A stretch of 64,000 nucleotides of DNA from Sinorhizobium fredii USDA 257 (GCF_000265205.3 NC_018000.1:5205001-5269000); one strand, 5' to 3'. Positions 50,150 through 60,218 are shown, numbered from the stretch's first letter. Notes: generated by a model from the sequence alone, not told the origin. A program made the numbers and translations.

Positions 50150-51149
50150 GCACCAGCCCCGCCGCGAGCCAGACCCGCCGCCGCAGCAGCGCCGCAGCGA
50201 GATGCGCGTGCGCCCGACCGGGCCGATCGTACCCTCGACCAATGTCTCCGGCCATGCCCTGATGTGCGTCATTGCCATCATGTCTTTCCTCGCCTGTCTC
50301 ACGCTCGGCGGCGTCAGCATGGTGCGGGCGACCGCGCAAAGCTGGCAATCGCAGATCTCTCGCGAGATCACCATCCAAATCAAGCCGGACGAGAATCTGG
50401 ACATGGAGAAAGCGCTTGCCGACGCGCGCGATCTCGCCTTGACCTTCCCCGGCACGACGGGCGGCAACATCATCGACCGTGCCGCAACGGCCCGGCTCCT
50501 TGAACCGTGGCTCGGCGGCGGCCTCGACCTCGATGAATTGCCGGTGCCGCGGCTCATCGTGATAACAATCGACGAAAACAACCCGCCGGACTTCGGCGCG
50601 ATGCGCAAGGCTCTGACGGAAACGATCCCCGAAGCCTTCCTCGACGATCACCGTACCTGGGTCGACCGCCTGGTCGCCATGGCGAACACCACGACGATGA
50701 TCGGGACCGGCGTGCTGGCGCTTGTTTTTTCGGCCATGGTGCTGACGGTCGTCTTCGCCACGCGCGGCGCCCTGTCCGGCAATCGCCATATCGTCGAGGT
50801 CCTGCATTTCGTCGGCGCCGAGGCGAGCTTCGTGGCGTCAGAATTTCAGAAACACTTCCTCAGAATCAGCCTCAAGGGCGCCGGCGCCGGCGGGCTGCTT
50901 GCGGCGCTGTCTTTCGCGATTGCCAGCTTCTGGCAATCTCGGACGCTCGCAACCCCGGAGACGGATCAGGCGACGGCCCTCTTCGGCACCTTCGCCATCG
51001 GCTATACCGGCTATCTGGGCATTTTCGCCATCATCATCGTCATTGCCCTGCTGACGACGCTGACGGCACGGCTGACCGTGACGCGGACGATCTATGAGAT
51101 CGACCTCATCCGGTCGGACCCTGGCCGGACGGACACTTATCAAGGTTGA
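50142..51149 (+). CDS. ftsX: Cell division protein FtsX
   Basis: Permease-like partner of FtsE in the inner membrane, 335 residues. The N-terminal 45 residues are cytosolic and Pro/Arg-rich, then helix 1 (HALMCVIAIMSFLACLTLGG). The periplasmic loop (about 65-180) would contact the murein hydrolase partner. Three more helices occur at about 188-210, 240-265 and 290-315, giving the four-helix FtsX plan. ATG overlaps ftsE, so translation is coupled. Confidence 0.95.
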   Translation: MNEHQPRREPDPPPQQRRSEMRVRPTGPIVPSTNVSGHALMCVIAIMSFLACLTLGGVSMVRATAQSWQSQISREITIQIKPDENLDMEKALADARDLALTFPGTTGGNIIDRAATARLLEPWLGGGLDLDELPVPRLIVITIDENNPPDFGAMRKALTETIPEAFLDDHRTWVDRLVAMANTTTMIGTGVLALVFSAMVLTVVFATRGALSGNRHIVEVLHFVGAEASFVASEFQKHFLRISLKGAGAGGLLAALSFAIASFWQSRTLATPETDQATALFGTFAIGYTGYLGIFAIIIVIALLTTLTARLTVTRTIYEIDLIRSDPGRTDTYQG

Positions 51150-51215
51150 GAGCCGTGATTCGCCCTTTATCCATCTATTCCCTGCCGCAATCGGCGGCTA
51201 TGTGAGAGAATCACG

Positions 51216-51902
51216 ATGGTTGAGGAGCTTCGCGAGAGCGGAATGGCCGACAGGGGCAAATGGCGGGACAGGGCCGCGCGCCGTCGGCGGTCTCGCAGCA
51301 TGCTGCGGAAAATTCTGCGCCGCGGCTTCTTCGCGCTGCTGGCCCTTCTCGCCGTCTTCGTCGCCGGCTTCCTGCAATTCGCCGACACGGTTGCCTCGAT
51401 GCAACCGCCTCCAGCGCCCCGTGCGGATGGGATCGTCGTCTTGACCGGCGGCTTCCAGCGTATCGAGCAGGCGGTCGAGCTTCTGAAGTCCGGCGCCGGC
51501 AGGCGGCTTCTGATTTCCGGCGTCCATCCGGCGACGACGGGGAGCCAGATACGCCGCAACACGCAAAGCTCGGCCGACCTCTTCAGATGCTGCGTCGATA
51601 TCGGCCATGAAGCGATCGACACGATCGGCAACGCAACCGAGGCCGGGCAATGGATTCACGACCGCGGCTATCGGAGCATCCTCGTCGTCACCAACAACTA
51701 CCATATGCCGCGCAGCCTTCTCGAATTGCGCCGCGTCCGGCCGGACACGGAGTTCATTGCCTATCCAGTCGTCAATTCGGATTTGAAGACGTCCAACTGG
51801 CTGCGCAATCCGCTCTTCATCAAGGCCATCCTGCTCGAATACGCCAAGTATTCCATCGCGTCATTGCGGGATCTTGCGAGCGAGCACTTGGGAAATAATT
51901 AG
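51216..51902 (+). CDS. YdcF family protein (DUF218)
   Basis: A 228-residue SanA/YdcF-like protein. Relatives have been tied to envelope integrity or to lipid-linked precursors without a settled reaction. One N-terminal helix (about 38-58) anchors it after a basic leader. The DUF218 domain reads IVVLTGGFQRIEQAVELL, LLISGVHPATTG, DTIGNATEAGQWI and VVTNNYHMPRSLLELRR. ATG at 51243 is an alternative start. Downstream of ftsX by 66 bases in the same direction, in a run of envelope genes. Confidence 0.88.
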   Translation: MVEELRESGMADRGKWRDRAARRRRSRSMLRKILRRGFFALLALLAVFVAGFLQFADTVASMQPPPAPRADGIVVLTGGFQRIEQAVELLKSGAGRRLLISGVHPATTGSQIRRNTQSSADLFRCCVDIGHEAIDTIGNATEAGQWIHDRGYRSILVVTNNYHMPRSLLELRRVRPDTEFIAYPVVNSDLKTSNWLRNPLFIKAILLEYAKYSIASLRDLASEHLGNN

Positions 51903-52046
51903 AGAATCAACGTCTCGCATGCCATCGGGCGGAAGAGTAGCGCACTGGACCTGAAGAACTGTTTTCCTCCGTGCGAGTTTCGTGTAGGCAGCGGAACGGC
52001 CAACCGTCTCGCGGTCAGCGTCGCGTTCCCATCGAGAGCCTGCCTG

Positions 52047-52835
52047 ATGATCATCCTGCGTTCGATCCTCTTCAACCTGGTCTTCTATGCCAATCTGATC
52101 GTCCAGATGATCGTGCTGACCCCGATCTATTTTCTGGTGCCGCGCAAGACCGCTTGGTTCGTGCCGAAGAACTGGGTGCGCAGCAACCACTGGCTCCAGG
52201 CGAAGATCGTCGGAACGACCTTCGAGATCGAGGGTCTCGAGAATGTCCCCGACGGCGCCTACATCTTCGCGCCGAAGCACCAGTCCTTCTGGGACGCTTA
52301 TGCGCTTCTGCCCTGGCTCGACGATCCCTTCTACATCCTCAAGCGCGAGCTGACCTGGATTCCGCTTTTCGGCTGGTACATCATCAAGCAGCGGATGGTG
52401 CCGGTGAACCGCGCCGCCCGGGGCAAGGCGATGACGGAGGTCATGGATCGCACCAAGCGGGAAATGGCAACCGGACGTCAACTGATCATTTATCCGGAAG
52501 GCACGCGGCGCCCACCCGGCGCCCCGCCGGAATACAAATACGGCATTGCCCGGCTTTATCGGGACCTGCAGGTGCCGGTTGTCCCGGTCGCCATGCATCC
52601 AGGCCTGTTCTGGCCACGCCGCAAGTTCCTGCGCTTTCCCGGCCACTTCAAGGTGCGTGTCTTGCCGCCGATCGAAGCAGGACTGGATCCGGACGCCTTT
52701 CTGGCCAAGCTGGTCGCGGTGACCGAGGCCGCAAGCGACGAGCTTCTCGTCGAGACCGTCAGGGCCAATCCGCATCTGCCCTTGCCGCCGACGGCGGAAC
52801 AACGGCTGCGCGAGCTCGGCGCCGATCAAGCCTGA
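52047..52835 (+). CDS. plsC: 1-acyl-sn-glycerol-3-phosphate acyltransferase
   Basis: Makes phosphatidic acid from lysophosphatidic acid at the inner membrane. The 262 residues start with a hydrophobic anchor (LVFYANLIVQMIVLTPIYFL). The acyltransferase motifs are complete: HX4D as KHQSFWD, motif II/III WIPLFGWYIIKQRMVPVNR, and PEGTRRPPG. Alphaproteobacteria often have several such enzymes, some making ornithine lipids; I favour PlsC on context only. Its end overlaps the convergent ChaC gene by 10 bases. Confidence 0.9.
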   Translation: MIILRSILFNLVFYANLIVQMIVLTPIYFLVPRKTAWFVPKNWVRSNHWLQAKIVGTTFEIEGLENVPDGAYIFAPKHQSFWDAYALLPWLDDPFYILKRELTWIPLFGWYIIKQRMVPVNRAARGKAMTEVMDRTKREMATGRQLIIYPEGTRRPPGAPPEYKYGIARLYRDLQVPVVPVAMHPGLFWPRRKFLRFPGHFKVRVLPPIEAGLDPDAFLAKLVAVTEAASDELLVETVRANPHLPLPPTAEQRLRELGADQA

Positions 52836-53380
52836 GCCGACGCTGGTTCGCCGGCGATGAGGTTGGCGGCGACCTCCTCGAGCCAGTGGTCCCGGATGCC
52901 CATCTCCCTGAGGTGGGCCAGCGTGTTGAGCACGTATTCCCTGTTGTGCCCCGACTTGCCCACGGCGGTTGCGACCGTCGCGGCTGCCGCATCCGCGGTT
53001 AGCGCACCGGCATATTGCACGTGATTGCGGTCGATCACATAGGCAAGCGCCGGCACGCGGCGACCGTCGGAGAGCTGTACCGGCATGGTCCGCTCCTTGT
53101 AGACATGGGTGACCAGTTCCCGCTCACGCAGATAGTCCGTCACCTCCGCCCTCTCGGCGGAGGCGACGCGAAACGCCATGCCTATGCAGGAGCCGCCATA
53201 GTCCAGCCCGAGCACGAGGCCGGGATGCCGCTCGGTGCCGCGATGCACCCAGGAGTGGACGCAGAGGGAGCGGCGATAACCGAAGGCCCGTGCCGTCTGC
53301 TTCTCCTCGAAGCGAAAGCCCGGATTCCACATCAATGAGCCGTAGCCAAAGACCCAAAATTCGTCCATATCCGCTGCCAT
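52826..53380 (-). CDS. ChaC-type gamma-glutamylcyclotransferase
   Basis: Glutathione-degrading cyclotransferase of 184 residues, releasing 5-oxoproline. The substrate-binding signature FWVFGYGSLMWNPGF opens the protein, and SLCVHSWVHRGTERHPGLVLGL and GMAFRV continue the ChaC pattern. The catalytic glutamate is expected in the YLRERELV segment. Two adjacent possible starts (MAADMDEF). Cytosolic; converges on plsC. Confidence 0.92.
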   Translation of the reverse strand: MAADMDEFWVFGYGSLMWNPGFRFEEKQTARAFGYRRSLCVHSWVHRGTERHPGLVLGLDYGGSCIGMAFRVASAERAEVTDYLRERELVTHVYKERTMPVQLSDGRRVPALAYVIDRNHVQYAGALTADAAAATVATAVGKSGHNREYVLNTLAHLREMGIRDHWLEEVAANLIAGEPASAQA

Positions 53381-53445
53381 TCAATCGATGTTGCCGCACT
53401 CGCCGAATCACCAACGGGCAAGGCAGCGGCCGACCAGAACTTTCT

Positions 53446-53492
53446 AGAGCGGGATGGGCAAAGGTGTGAAGCAGTTTTCCGCCTTCATCCCG
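53446..53492. repeat. AGAGCGGGATG-type palindromic repeat, copy 2
   Basis: AGAGCGGGATGGGCAAAGG...CCGCCTTCATCCCG, related to the copy at 20661 in reverse sense. It lies just before a RIME-like copy in the 344-base gap 53381-53724. Confidence 0.6.
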
Positions 53493-53512
53493 TCGTAACA
53501 TCTTGAGACCTT

Positions 53513-53612
53513 CTGCATGTTTCCTTGGATCGGAGCCTATCCAAGGAAACATGCAGCAATTCAGAGTGCTACAGCGACCTTTGTGCGTCTGATAAGACGC
53601 ATGGCGCTGTAG
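53513..53612. repeat. RIME-like intergenic mosaic repeat, copy 5 (reverse orientation)
   Basis: CTGCATGTTTCCTTGGATC paired with ATCCAAGGAAACATGCAG, then GTGCTACAGCGACC...GGCGCTGTAG with the inner CGTCT/AGACG stem. The first palindrome is nearly perfect, making this the best preserved copy. Confidence 0.85.
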
Positions 53613-53724
53613 AACGCGGCGCGGAAGAAAGATCCCGCGTATGCCGTGCATAAGTTAGTTTGCGGGAACGGAACCGGCCACCCGCAAAGCCGATTCCGAC
53701 GCAGCAAGTGGAGTATGCGATACC

Positions 53725-54738
53725 ATGACGGTAACCGAGGTCGACAATGGGCGGCCCGCCAGCCGGAAGTTTCTCTGGCTCGCAACGGGCATCATTCTTG
53801 TCGCCGGCATCTATTCCGGCGCCTGGTTCGTCGCCGCCGACCAGATCGAGAAACGGCTGCCGGCCTACCTGGCGGAAAAGCAGGCGAGCAGCCTTGGCGG
53901 CGAGTGCACCGACCTGGAGGTGCGCGGTTTTCCGTTCCGCATCGGCCTCTTCTGCGACAAGGTGCGCCTCGACGACACCCGCCACGGTGCGTCCGCATCC
54001 TTCGGTGCCCTGAGAACGGCGGCGCAGGTCTACCAGCCGGGACGCGCCGTCGTCGAACTCGATGGCCCCGCTGAAATCCGGGTCTCGCCCGGCGTTTCGG
54101 TGTCTGCCGATTGGACGCTCCTGCGTGCCAGTCTCGCCGCGACGCTCTCGGGCCTCGACCGTACGTCGATTGCCTATGACAACCTGACCGGCACGGTCCG
54201 TTCGCCGCTCATGGGCAAGGGCGTGGGCTTCGGCGCGAGCCACGGGGAAGTCCATCTGCGCCAGACCGGCGCAGATCTCGACGCGGCCCTCAGCGTCGAG
54301 AAACTCGACCTACGCCCGGAGGAAGGACCGAGCCTCGCCCCGCCCGCCAATGTTACGGCGGATCTCACGGTCTCGGGCAAAGCCGAATGGCTGCAGGGCG
54401 CCTCCGTCGCGCCGCACATGCTTCGCGGCACGAAGGGGGAACTGCGCCAACTGACGCTGGATGCGGGCGAGGGGATGACCGCCAAGCTCTCCGGGCCCTT
54501 CTCGGTCAACGATCAGGGGCTCATCTCGGGCGAATTCGCACTGACCTTGGTCAATATCAGCACCTGGCGGGAGAACCTCGTGAAGGCCATTCCCGAGGAA
54601 ACCGACCTCATCAACAACGTCGCCAACGTGTTGGCCGCGCTCGCCGCTGGCAAAAACGAGGCGACCGTCAAGCTCAATGTGCGCGACGGAACCGCCTTTC
54701 TGGCTTTCGTTCCGATCGGTGTACTGCCGGCGCTTTGA
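53725..54738 (+). CDS. DUF2125 domain-containing envelope protein
   Basis: A 337-residue protein of the DUF2125 family, conserved in alphaproteobacteria, function unknown. One N-terminal helix at about 15-36 (FLWLATGIILVAGIYSGAWF) anchors it, and the remaining ~300 residues face the periplasm as a beta-rich domain. Typical family features are the paired Cys in GGECTDLEVRGFPFRIGLFC and repeated short strands ending SVEKLDLRP. This layout resembles AsmA/TamB-like lipid-transport folds, an inference only. Convergent with tyrC, 15 bases between stops. Confidence 0.88.
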   Translation: MTVTEVDNGRPASRKFLWLATGIILVAGIYSGAWFVAADQIEKRLPAYLAEKQASSLGGECTDLEVRGFPFRIGLFCDKVRLDDTRHGASASFGALRTAAQVYQPGRAVVELDGPAEIRVSPGVSVSADWTLLRASLAATLSGLDRTSIAYDNLTGTVRSPLMGKGVGFGASHGEVHLRQTGADLDAALSVEKLDLRPEEGPSLAPPANVTADLTVSGKAEWLQGASVAPHMLRGTKGELRQLTLDAGEGMTAKLSGPFSVNDQGLISGEFALTLVNISTWRENLVKAIPEETDLINNVANVLAALAAGKNEATVKLNVRDGTAFLAFVPIGVLPAL

Positions 54739-54753
54739 ACCCGACCGTCAGGT

Positions 54754-55680
54754 CTACTTCTGATCCATGGCATGCCGGCCGAAGTCCGGCATCGCCGTGT
54801 CCTGACCGGCTTGGATGATCGACCGGCGGATCGTCCGGGTGCGGGTGAAGAGATCGAACAGCTTGTCGCCGTCGCCCCAGCGGATCGCGCGCTGCAGCGA
54901 GGCAAGGTCCTCCGAGAAGCGCGCCAGCATTTCGAGGATCGCATCCTTGTTGTGCAGGCAGACGTCGCGCCACATGGTCGGATCCGAGGCGGCAAGACGG
55001 GTGAAATCGCGGAAACCGGAGGCCGAATATTTGATCACTTCCGACTCGGTCACGGTGGCGAGGTCGTCCGCCGTGCCGACGATGTTGTAGGCGATGATGT
55101 GCGGCAAGTGCGAGACGATCGCCAGCACCTTGTCGTGATGCTCGGGATCCATCTCGTCGACCATCGAGCCGAGCGCCTCCCAGAAAAGCCGGAGTTTGGC
55201 GACTGCCTCCTCATCCGTGCCCGGGGGCGGCGTCAGGATGCACCAGCGGCCGCGGAAAAGCCCGGCAAAGCCGGCATCCGGACCGGAGTGCTCCGTACCG
55301 GCGATCGGGTGACCGGGCACGAAATGCACCGTGTCCGGCAGATGCGGCGCCATCTGCGCGATCACCGAGCCCTTCGTCGAGCCGACATCGGTGACGATCG
55401 CACCAGGCTTCAGATGCGCGGCGATTTCAGCGGCGACGGCGCCCGACGCGCCGACCGGCACGGAGACGACGACGAGATCGGCATTCTTCACCGCCTCGGC
55501 GGCCGAGAGCGTGTAGCGATGCCCGAGGCCGAGCTGCTCGGCGCGCTTCAGCGTTGCTTCGCTGCGGGTGGCGACGACGATCGTTCCGGCGAGTTGCCTG
55601 TCGAGGATATCCCGCGCGATCGACGAGCCGATCAGGCCGATGCCGATGAGGGCGATGGTTTCGAACTGCTGAGCCATCAT
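54754..55680 (-). CDS. tyrC: Prephenate/arogenate dehydrogenase
   Basis: Tyrosine branch enzyme (cyclohexadienyl dehydrogenase type), 308 residues. The NAD-binding motif [17 protein letters not shown] is at the N-terminus. The catalytic region shows [14 protein letters not shown], and the middle helix has [19 protein letters not shown]. No ACT domain is present. Its ATG-ATG start overlaps the stop of hisC (AATGATGG), so the two are coupled; hisC-type aminotransferases can also act on aromatic keto acids, which explains the pairing. Confidence 0.95.
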   Translation of the reverse strand: MMAQQFETIALIGIGLIGSSIARDILDRQLAGTIVVATRSEATLKRAEQLGLGHRYTLSAAEAVKNADLVVVSVPVGASGAVAAEIAAHLKPGAIVTDVGSTKGSVIAQMAPHLPDTVHFVPGHPIAGTEHSGPDAGFAGLFRGRWCILTPPPGTDEEAVAKLRLFWEALGSMVDEMDPEHHDKVLAIVSHLPHIIAYNIVGTADDLATVTESEVIKYSASGFRDFTRLAASDPTMWRDVCLHNKDAILEMLARFSEDLASLQRAIRWGDGDKLFDLFTRTRTIRRSIIQAGQDTAMPDFGRHAMDQK

Positions 55681-56783
55681 TTCCGTCCCATGAATTCTGT
55701 TAGGGCCGCGATCACGCCCTCGTTCGCCTCTTCCGAGCCGATGGTCATGCGGAGCGCATTGGGGAAGCCATAAGCCCGCACTGCGCGCAGAATGAACCCA
55801 CGGCCCGTCAGGAATGCATCCGCTTCCTCGGTCGATTGACCGCCGGCCTCCGGGAAATGGATCAGCACGAAATTGGTGACCGAAGGCGTGACGCGCAGGC
55901 CGATCGCCGTCAGCGCCTCGCTTACCCTCGGCAGCCAGGCCAAGTTGTGATCGAGCGCAGTCACGACGAAGGCTTGGTCTCGGATCGCCGCCGCTCCGGC
56001 CGCAATCGCCGGCGCACTGAGGTTGAACGGGCCGCGCACGCGGTCCAATGCATCGACGACCTCGCGCGGCGCATACATCCAGCCGATACGCAGGCCGGCA
56101 AGGCCGTAGATCTTAGAGAAGGTGCGTGTCATCACCACGTTGCGGTTGGCCGAAACCAGCTCGATTCCCGCCTCGTAATCGTTGCGCCGGACATATTCGG
56201 CATAAGCCGCATCCAGCACCAGCACGACGCCGGCCGGCAATCCGGCATGGAGGCGCCGCACCTCGTCCACGGGGATATAGGTCCCCGTCGGGTTTCCCGG
56301 ATTGGCAATGAAGACGATCTTCGTTCGCTCGGTGACGGCAGCGAGGATGGCGTCAACATCGACGCGCGCATCGCGCTCCTCGACGGTCACCGGCGTGCCG
56401 CCGGCGGCCGTGACCTGGATCTTGTAGACGAGGAACCCGTGCTCGGTGACGATTCCTTCGTCGCCGGGGCCGAGATAGGTGTGGCAGAGAAGCCCGAGCA
56501 GCTCGTCCGAACCGTTGCCGCAGAGGATATTGGCAGGATTGAGCCCGTGAACCGCAGCGATCGCGTCCTTGAGCGCGTGGGCCTGGCCATCCGGATAGCG
56601 CTCGAGATTGAACGCCGCCTGCTGGAATGCCTCGATTGCGCGCGGGCTCGCGCCGAGCGGCGTTTCGTTCGACGACAGCTTGTGAACCTTCGCCACGCCC
56701 GGCGCATGTTCCCTGCCAGGCACATAGGCGGCGATGTCCAGGATGCCGGGACGCGGCTCAGGGCTCTTCAGGGCAAGGTTCAT
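55677..56783 (-). CDS. hisC: Histidinol-phosphate / aromatic aminotransferase HisC
   Basis: Class I/II PLP aminotransferase, 368 residues. The PLP lysine sits in [18 protein letters not shown]. The N-terminal [18 protein letters not shown] and [11 protein letters not shown] segments and [13 protein letters not shown] are HisC hallmarks. Rhizobia carry more than one HisC; placement directly before tyrC suggests this one serves tyrosine/phenylalanine transamination as much as histidine synthesis (inference). Followed by tyrC with overlap. Confidence 0.94.
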   Translation of the reverse strand: MNLALKSPEPRPGILDIAAYVPGREHAPGVAKVHKLSSNETPLGASPRAIEAFQQAAFNLERYPDGQAHALKDAIAAVHGLNPANILCGNGSDELLGLLCHTYLGPGDEGIVTEHGFLVYKIQVTAAGGTPVTVEERDARVDVDAILAAVTERTKIVFIANPGNPTGTYIPVDEVRRLHAGLPAGVVLVLDAAYAEYVRRNDYEAGIELVSANRNVVMTRTFSKIYGLAGLRIGWMYAPREVVDALDRVRGPFNLSAPAIAAGAAAIRDQAFVVTALDHNLAWLPRVSEALTAIGLRVTPSVTNFVLIHFPEAGGQSTEEADAFLTGRGFILRAVRAYGFPNALRMTIGSEEANEGVIAALTEFMGRK

Positions 56784-56865
56784 CGGCTCGGCTTTCGCGG
56801 GGAAGAATGCGGTTCAGCCAATACCGGGGCGGAGCAAATTTGTCGAGTGCGACGTCGTGGCCGCC

Positions 56866-57627
56866 TTAGGGGGCTTTCAACTCCGGCGCTCCAACGCGGG
56901 TGCTGGGGACGCCATGCGGTGCCAGTACCGGAACGAAGACGCGGCGCGAAGCACGCACCGCCAAAGGCAGGCCCTGATAGAGCCGCTTTTGTGCCTCGAC
57001 GATGATCACCCCGGAAAAGACCGGCCACAGCGAGCGCCCGAAGCGCTCGAGCCCGTGACGCAGGCGCAGGATCATCTTTCGCCTGGAAGGGGGAAAGAAG
57101 AGCGCTTCGGCGCTGGCCCCCGGCGTGAAGTTCGTCTCGCGCAGAAGCGCAGTGAGCTGTCCTCGCGAATAGGGCCGGCCGGAACCGAAGGGCGTGTGCT
57201 CCATCCGTGCCCAGACGCCGCGACGGTTCGGCACCACGATGACGAGCCGGCCGCCGGGGGCGAGAACACGCCAGATCTCCTTCATCGTTTCACGCGGGCT
57301 CTCGGCGAATTCCAGCGCGTGAACCATCAGCACCCGGTCGATCGAGGCATCCGGCAGCGGCAACTCCTCGTCGAAGACCAGTGCCGTGGAGGAGAGCTCG
57401 GCTACCGGCCAGTTCACCGCCCCCTGCCCCGCCGGCATGAAGGCGAAGGTCCGCTCGGTGTCGGCGCGGAAACGCTCGAGATAGGGAACCGCATAGCCGA
57501 GGCCGACGAGCCGCTCTTCCGGCATGCGCGCCCAAACGGAAGCGAGCGCCATGCTGACGGCTTGCTCCGCCATCCGGCCGAGCTCGGAATGATAAAATTG
57601 GCGGAGATCGACGATATCGGTGTGCAT
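56866..57627 (-). CDS. Class I SAM-dependent methyltransferase
   Basis: A 253-residue methyltransferase of a branch conserved in Rhizobiales next to gloB. The opening HTDIVDLRQFYHSELGRMAEQ is characteristic. LVGLGYAVPYLERFRAD takes the place of the usual glycine-rich SAM motif, and LMVHALEFAESPRETMKEIWRVLAPGGRLVIVVPNRRG is the Methyltransf_11 core. The C-terminal GVIIVEAQKRLYQG is also conserved. ATG at 57636 is an alternative start with AAGG upstream. Divergent from gloB; substrate unknown. Confidence 0.88.
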   Translation of the reverse strand: MHTDIVDLRQFYHSELGRMAEQAVSMALASVWARMPEERLVGLGYAVPYLERFRADTERTFAFMPAGQGAVNWPVAELSSTALVFDEELPLPDASIDRVLMVHALEFAESPRETMKEIWRVLAPGGRLVIVVPNRRGVWARMEHTPFGSGRPYSRGQLTALLRETNFTPGASAEALFFPPSRRKMILRLRHGLERFGRSLWPVFSGVIIVEAQKRLYQGLPLAVRASRRVFVPVLAPHGVPSTRVGAPELKAP

Positions 57628-57720
57628 GCGCAACATGTTAGCCTTGAAGCGGTAGACTTCAAGGCGAGGCTCACTACATTCGGCTAGACCCGCCGCATGC
57701 CCAAATGGGAGGACCAAGCC

Positions 57721-58491
57721 ATGGCCGCGCTCGAACTTGACCTCTTCCTCTGCCGCACCGACAATTTTGGTGTGCTGATCCACGATCCGGAGACCGGCGC
57801 AACGGCGTCGATCGATGCTCCGGAGGAGCAACCGATCCTCGAGGCGCTGGAGCGGCGCGGGTGGCGGCTTACCCACATCCTGACGACCCATCACCACGGC
57901 GACCACGTGGCGGCGAATGTCAGCCTGAAGGAACGTTTCGGCGTGACGATCATTGGCCCGAAGGGCGAGGCGTCGAAGATCTCGGGGCTCGACAAGCAAG
58001 TGGCTCATGGCGAACGCTTCGACTTCGCCGGCCATCCGGTCGAGGTGATCGAAACGCCGGGGCATACCGCGGGGCACATCTGCTTCCATCTGCCCCAGGA
58101 CAAATTGCTCTTCGCCGCCGATACGCTGTTCGCGCTCGGGTGCGGGCGGCTGTTCGAAGGATCGGCCGAGACGATGTGGCAATCGCTCAATCGGCTGATG
58201 GCGCTTCCCGACGATACCTCCGTCTATTTCGGCCACGAATACACCCTCTCGAATGCCCATTTTGCCGTGACGATCGATCCGGACAACACGGCGCTGAAAG
58301 AACGCGCCGCCGAGATCGAGGAGACCCGTTCGGACGGCGGCTTCACCGCACCGACGACGATCGGCGTCGAGAAAAGGACGAACCCGTTCTTGCGCGCCGG
58401 CGATCCGAAAATCCGCGCCCATCTCGACATGGAGAAGGCGAGCGATGCGGCCGTCTTCGCGGAGATCCGCAAGCGCAAGGACAATTTCTGA
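57721..58491 (+). CDS. gloB: Hydroxyacylglutathione hydrolase (glyoxalase II)
   Basis: Hydrolyses S-lactoylglutathione in methylglyoxal detoxification. The 256 residues have the metallo-beta-lactamase metal motif THHHGDH, then [29 protein letters not shown] and the C-terminal FGHEYTLSN and KRTNPFLR, which bind glutathione. GGAGGACC precedes the ATG. Its stop overlaps the start of the cupin gene by one base (TGATG), indicating coupling. Confidence 0.96.
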   Translation: MAALELDLFLCRTDNFGVLIHDPETGATASIDAPEEQPILEALERRGWRLTHILTTHHHGDHVAANVSLKERFGVTIIGPKGEASKISGLDKQVAHGERFDFAGHPVEVIETPGHTAGHICFHLPQDKLLFAADTLFALGCGRLFEGSAETMWQSLNRLMALPDDTSVYFGHEYTLSNAHFAVTIDPDNTALKERAAEIEETRSDGGFTAPTTIGVEKRTNPFLRAGDPKIRAHLDMEKASDAAVFAEIRKRKDNF

Positions 58492-58943
58492 TGCGCACCT
58501 CGCGGGAGACGACGGCGGCAACGATTATCGAAACGCTAGGGCTGGTCAGACATCCGGAAGGCGGCTGGTACGTCGAAACCTTCCGGGATGCCGACGGCGG
58601 ATCGCGCGGCCATTCGACGGCAATCTACTATCTCCTCGAAAAGGGCGACCGATCGCATTGGCACCGCGTCCGCGACGCCGTGGAGATCTGGCACTATTAC
58701 GCCGGGGCACCGCTCGAACTCAGCATTGCCGAACCGAATAGGCCTGCGGTGCACGTGCGACTCGGCCCGGACCTTCCCGGCGGAGAAAGGCCACAACAGG
58801 TCGTCCCCGCCGACTGGTGGCAATCGGCCGCTTCGCTCGGAGACTGGACGCTGGTCGGCTGCACGGTCGCACCCGGCTTCGATTTTTCCGCTTTCGAGAT
58901 GGCGCCGCTCGATTGGCGGCCGCGACAAGATCACGAACGATAG
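58491..58943 (+). CDS. Cupin domain-containing protein (DUF985)
   Basis: A 150-residue single-domain cupin of the DUF985 family, enzymatic role unknown. Family features are LGLVRHPEGGWYVETFR, TAIYYLLEKGDRSHWHRV with the metal-type histidines, EIWHYYAGAPLEL, and the closing TVAPGFDFSAFEMA. The one-base overlap with gloB suggests a joint transcript, perhaps in detoxification. Convergent with the DUF3108 gene. Confidence 0.92.
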   Translation: MRTSRETTAATIIETLGLVRHPEGGWYVETFRDADGGSRGHSTAIYYLLEKGDRSHWHRVRDAVEIWHYYAGAPLELSIAEPNRPAVHVRLGPDLPGGERPQQVVPADWWQSAASLGDWTLVGCTVAPGFDFSAFEMAPLDWRPRQDHER

Positions 58944-59070
58944 AGCGCCCGCCCCTGATCCGGCCTGCCGACTACCTTCTCCCCGCTCGCCATGCCTGCC
59001 GGGCCCTTCGACGTGTCGTTGATCTAGCGCTCTTCCGCGTTTTTCGAACGAGACGGTCGCGCCGGCAGAA

Positions 59071-59862
59071 CTACCCGCCAAACCGCGTCGCAGAGACGGT
59101 CACCGGTCCGATCTTCGTCGGAATGCGAACATAGACCGGGGCATAGACGTCGACCGTATTCGACTTCGCGTACCATATTTCCATCGTTTCCAGGCGGCGC
59201 AGATATTCGACGTCCTCGCGACCCTTCCTGTATCCAGCCTTCGGCACGAAACGGACGCCGCAGACGATGACCTCGCCGTCGAAGCCCTTGGTCTTGAAGT
59301 TCCGCGTCCCCTTGGCCGACAGCTTTATGTCGAGTCGCGATTCGCCGTCGAAGATAGGCAGCGTGTTGGGACAGACGCGGGTCGCCGCCGGAATGATCAA
59401 TCCAGAGAGCGGATCGAGCACGTTGCGCATGTCGCGGCTCGTCACCGGCACCCAATTCTTCGGCAAAGGCGTGCGCTTCGGGACCATGCTTGCGCGTACC
59501 ACATTGCCGTTGCGGAAGCTGACGCTGATCGCCCGCGCCTTTTTTCCGCTGCGATAGGACATCGAATATTGGGTCGCTCGAAGGCGGTCGCGGCCGATCA
59601 TGCCGGAAACCCGTGTCTGGCCGGAGGTCGGGCTGATAATGTTCACCAAGCCGGCTGAATTCAACGTTCCCGAAATCGTGTAGCGATTCTGCTCGACCTC
59701 GGTGTGAAACGAGGCGCGCGCCAGCGGCAGGCCGGCAAGCGCTATGCTGTAGTCCGTTTGATGCTCGATTTCCGCGGCGAAGCAGGCTGTGGAAAACGTC
59801 GCGGCGGCCAGGAGTGCCGGCACGCAAAAACCAGTGCGCAACATCATGCCCGAAAGCCCCAT
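59071..59862 (-). CDS. DUF3108 domain-containing periplasmic protein
   Basis: A 263-residue exported protein of the DUF3108 family, function unknown. A signal peptide follows the chosen start (GMMLRTGFCVPALLAAATFSTACFAA, cleavage near CFAA). The mature protein is beta-rich: YSIALAGLPLARASFHTEV, TLNSAGLVNIISPTSGQ, DPLSGLIIPA, KGFDGEVIVCGVRFVPKAGY and the final VYVRIPTKIGPVTVSATRF. The open frame continues 50 codons upstream through a degraded repeat without likeness and is dropped. Confidence 0.88.
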   Translation of the reverse strand: MGLSGMMLRTGFCVPALLAAATFSTACFAAEIEHQTDYSIALAGLPLARASFHTEVEQNRYTISGTLNSAGLVNIISPTSGQTRVSGMIGRDRLRATQYSMSYRSGKKARAISVSFRNGNVVRASMVPKRTPLPKNWVPVTSRDMRNVLDPLSGLIIPAATRVCPNTLPIFDGESRLDIKLSAKGTRNFKTKGFDGEVIVCGVRFVPKAGYRKGREDVEYLRRLETMEIWYAKSNTVDVYAPVYVRIPTKIGPVTVSATRFGG

Positions 59863-59872
59863 TCTTATTCTC

Positions 59873-59977
59873 TTGCATGGATCCGTGAAGCGGAACCGAT
59901 TCGAGGTCAAAACCATGCAGCAGCTCAAAGTGTTGCAGCGTCTTTGGTGCGTCTGAACGATGCCCCGCGCGGCTATG
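59873..59977. repeat. Degraded RIME-like repeat, copy 6 (reverse orientation)
   Basis: TTGCATGGATCC ... ACCATGCAGCAGCTCAAAG then TGTTGCAGCGTCTTTGGTGCGTCTGAAC keeps the order of copies 2 and 5 but has lost pairing, especially at the right end. It forms the left part of the 449-base gap 59863-60311 before rpmB; the rest of that gap holds the rpmB promoter and leader. Confidence 0.55.
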
Positions 59978-60189
59978 TCGCAATGCCTTGAAATGCAGGC
60001 GGTTTGCGGCATTTCTGCGCCCGGTGCGTCACATTCATTCGGCAGGCGAGACCAATGACGAGATTCCGCCTATGCCCGAAAGGAGATAGCGCGGCGCGGC
60101 ACGGCCGGAAAGATGGAGGGGTCGTAACGGCGCTTAATTTTTGCTAATCCTTGGAATGGCGCGGATTTTGAGGAAAGCGCAGGTTTGGC

Positions 60190-60218
60190 TTGACTGGCGG
60201 CCCATCACTGACTATAGA
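60190..60218 (+). promoter_or_regulatory. Promoter of rpmB
   Basis: TTGACT (60190-60195), a 17-base spacer and TATAGA (60213-60218) form a near-consensus sigma-70 promoter, about 95 bases before rpmB. Confidence 0.7.

Noticed and set aside
57628..58521. N-terminal extension joining the gloB antisense to the methyltransferase (551 codons in all)
   Set aside because: The extension is the complement of gloB; methyltransferase likeness starts only at MHTDIV.
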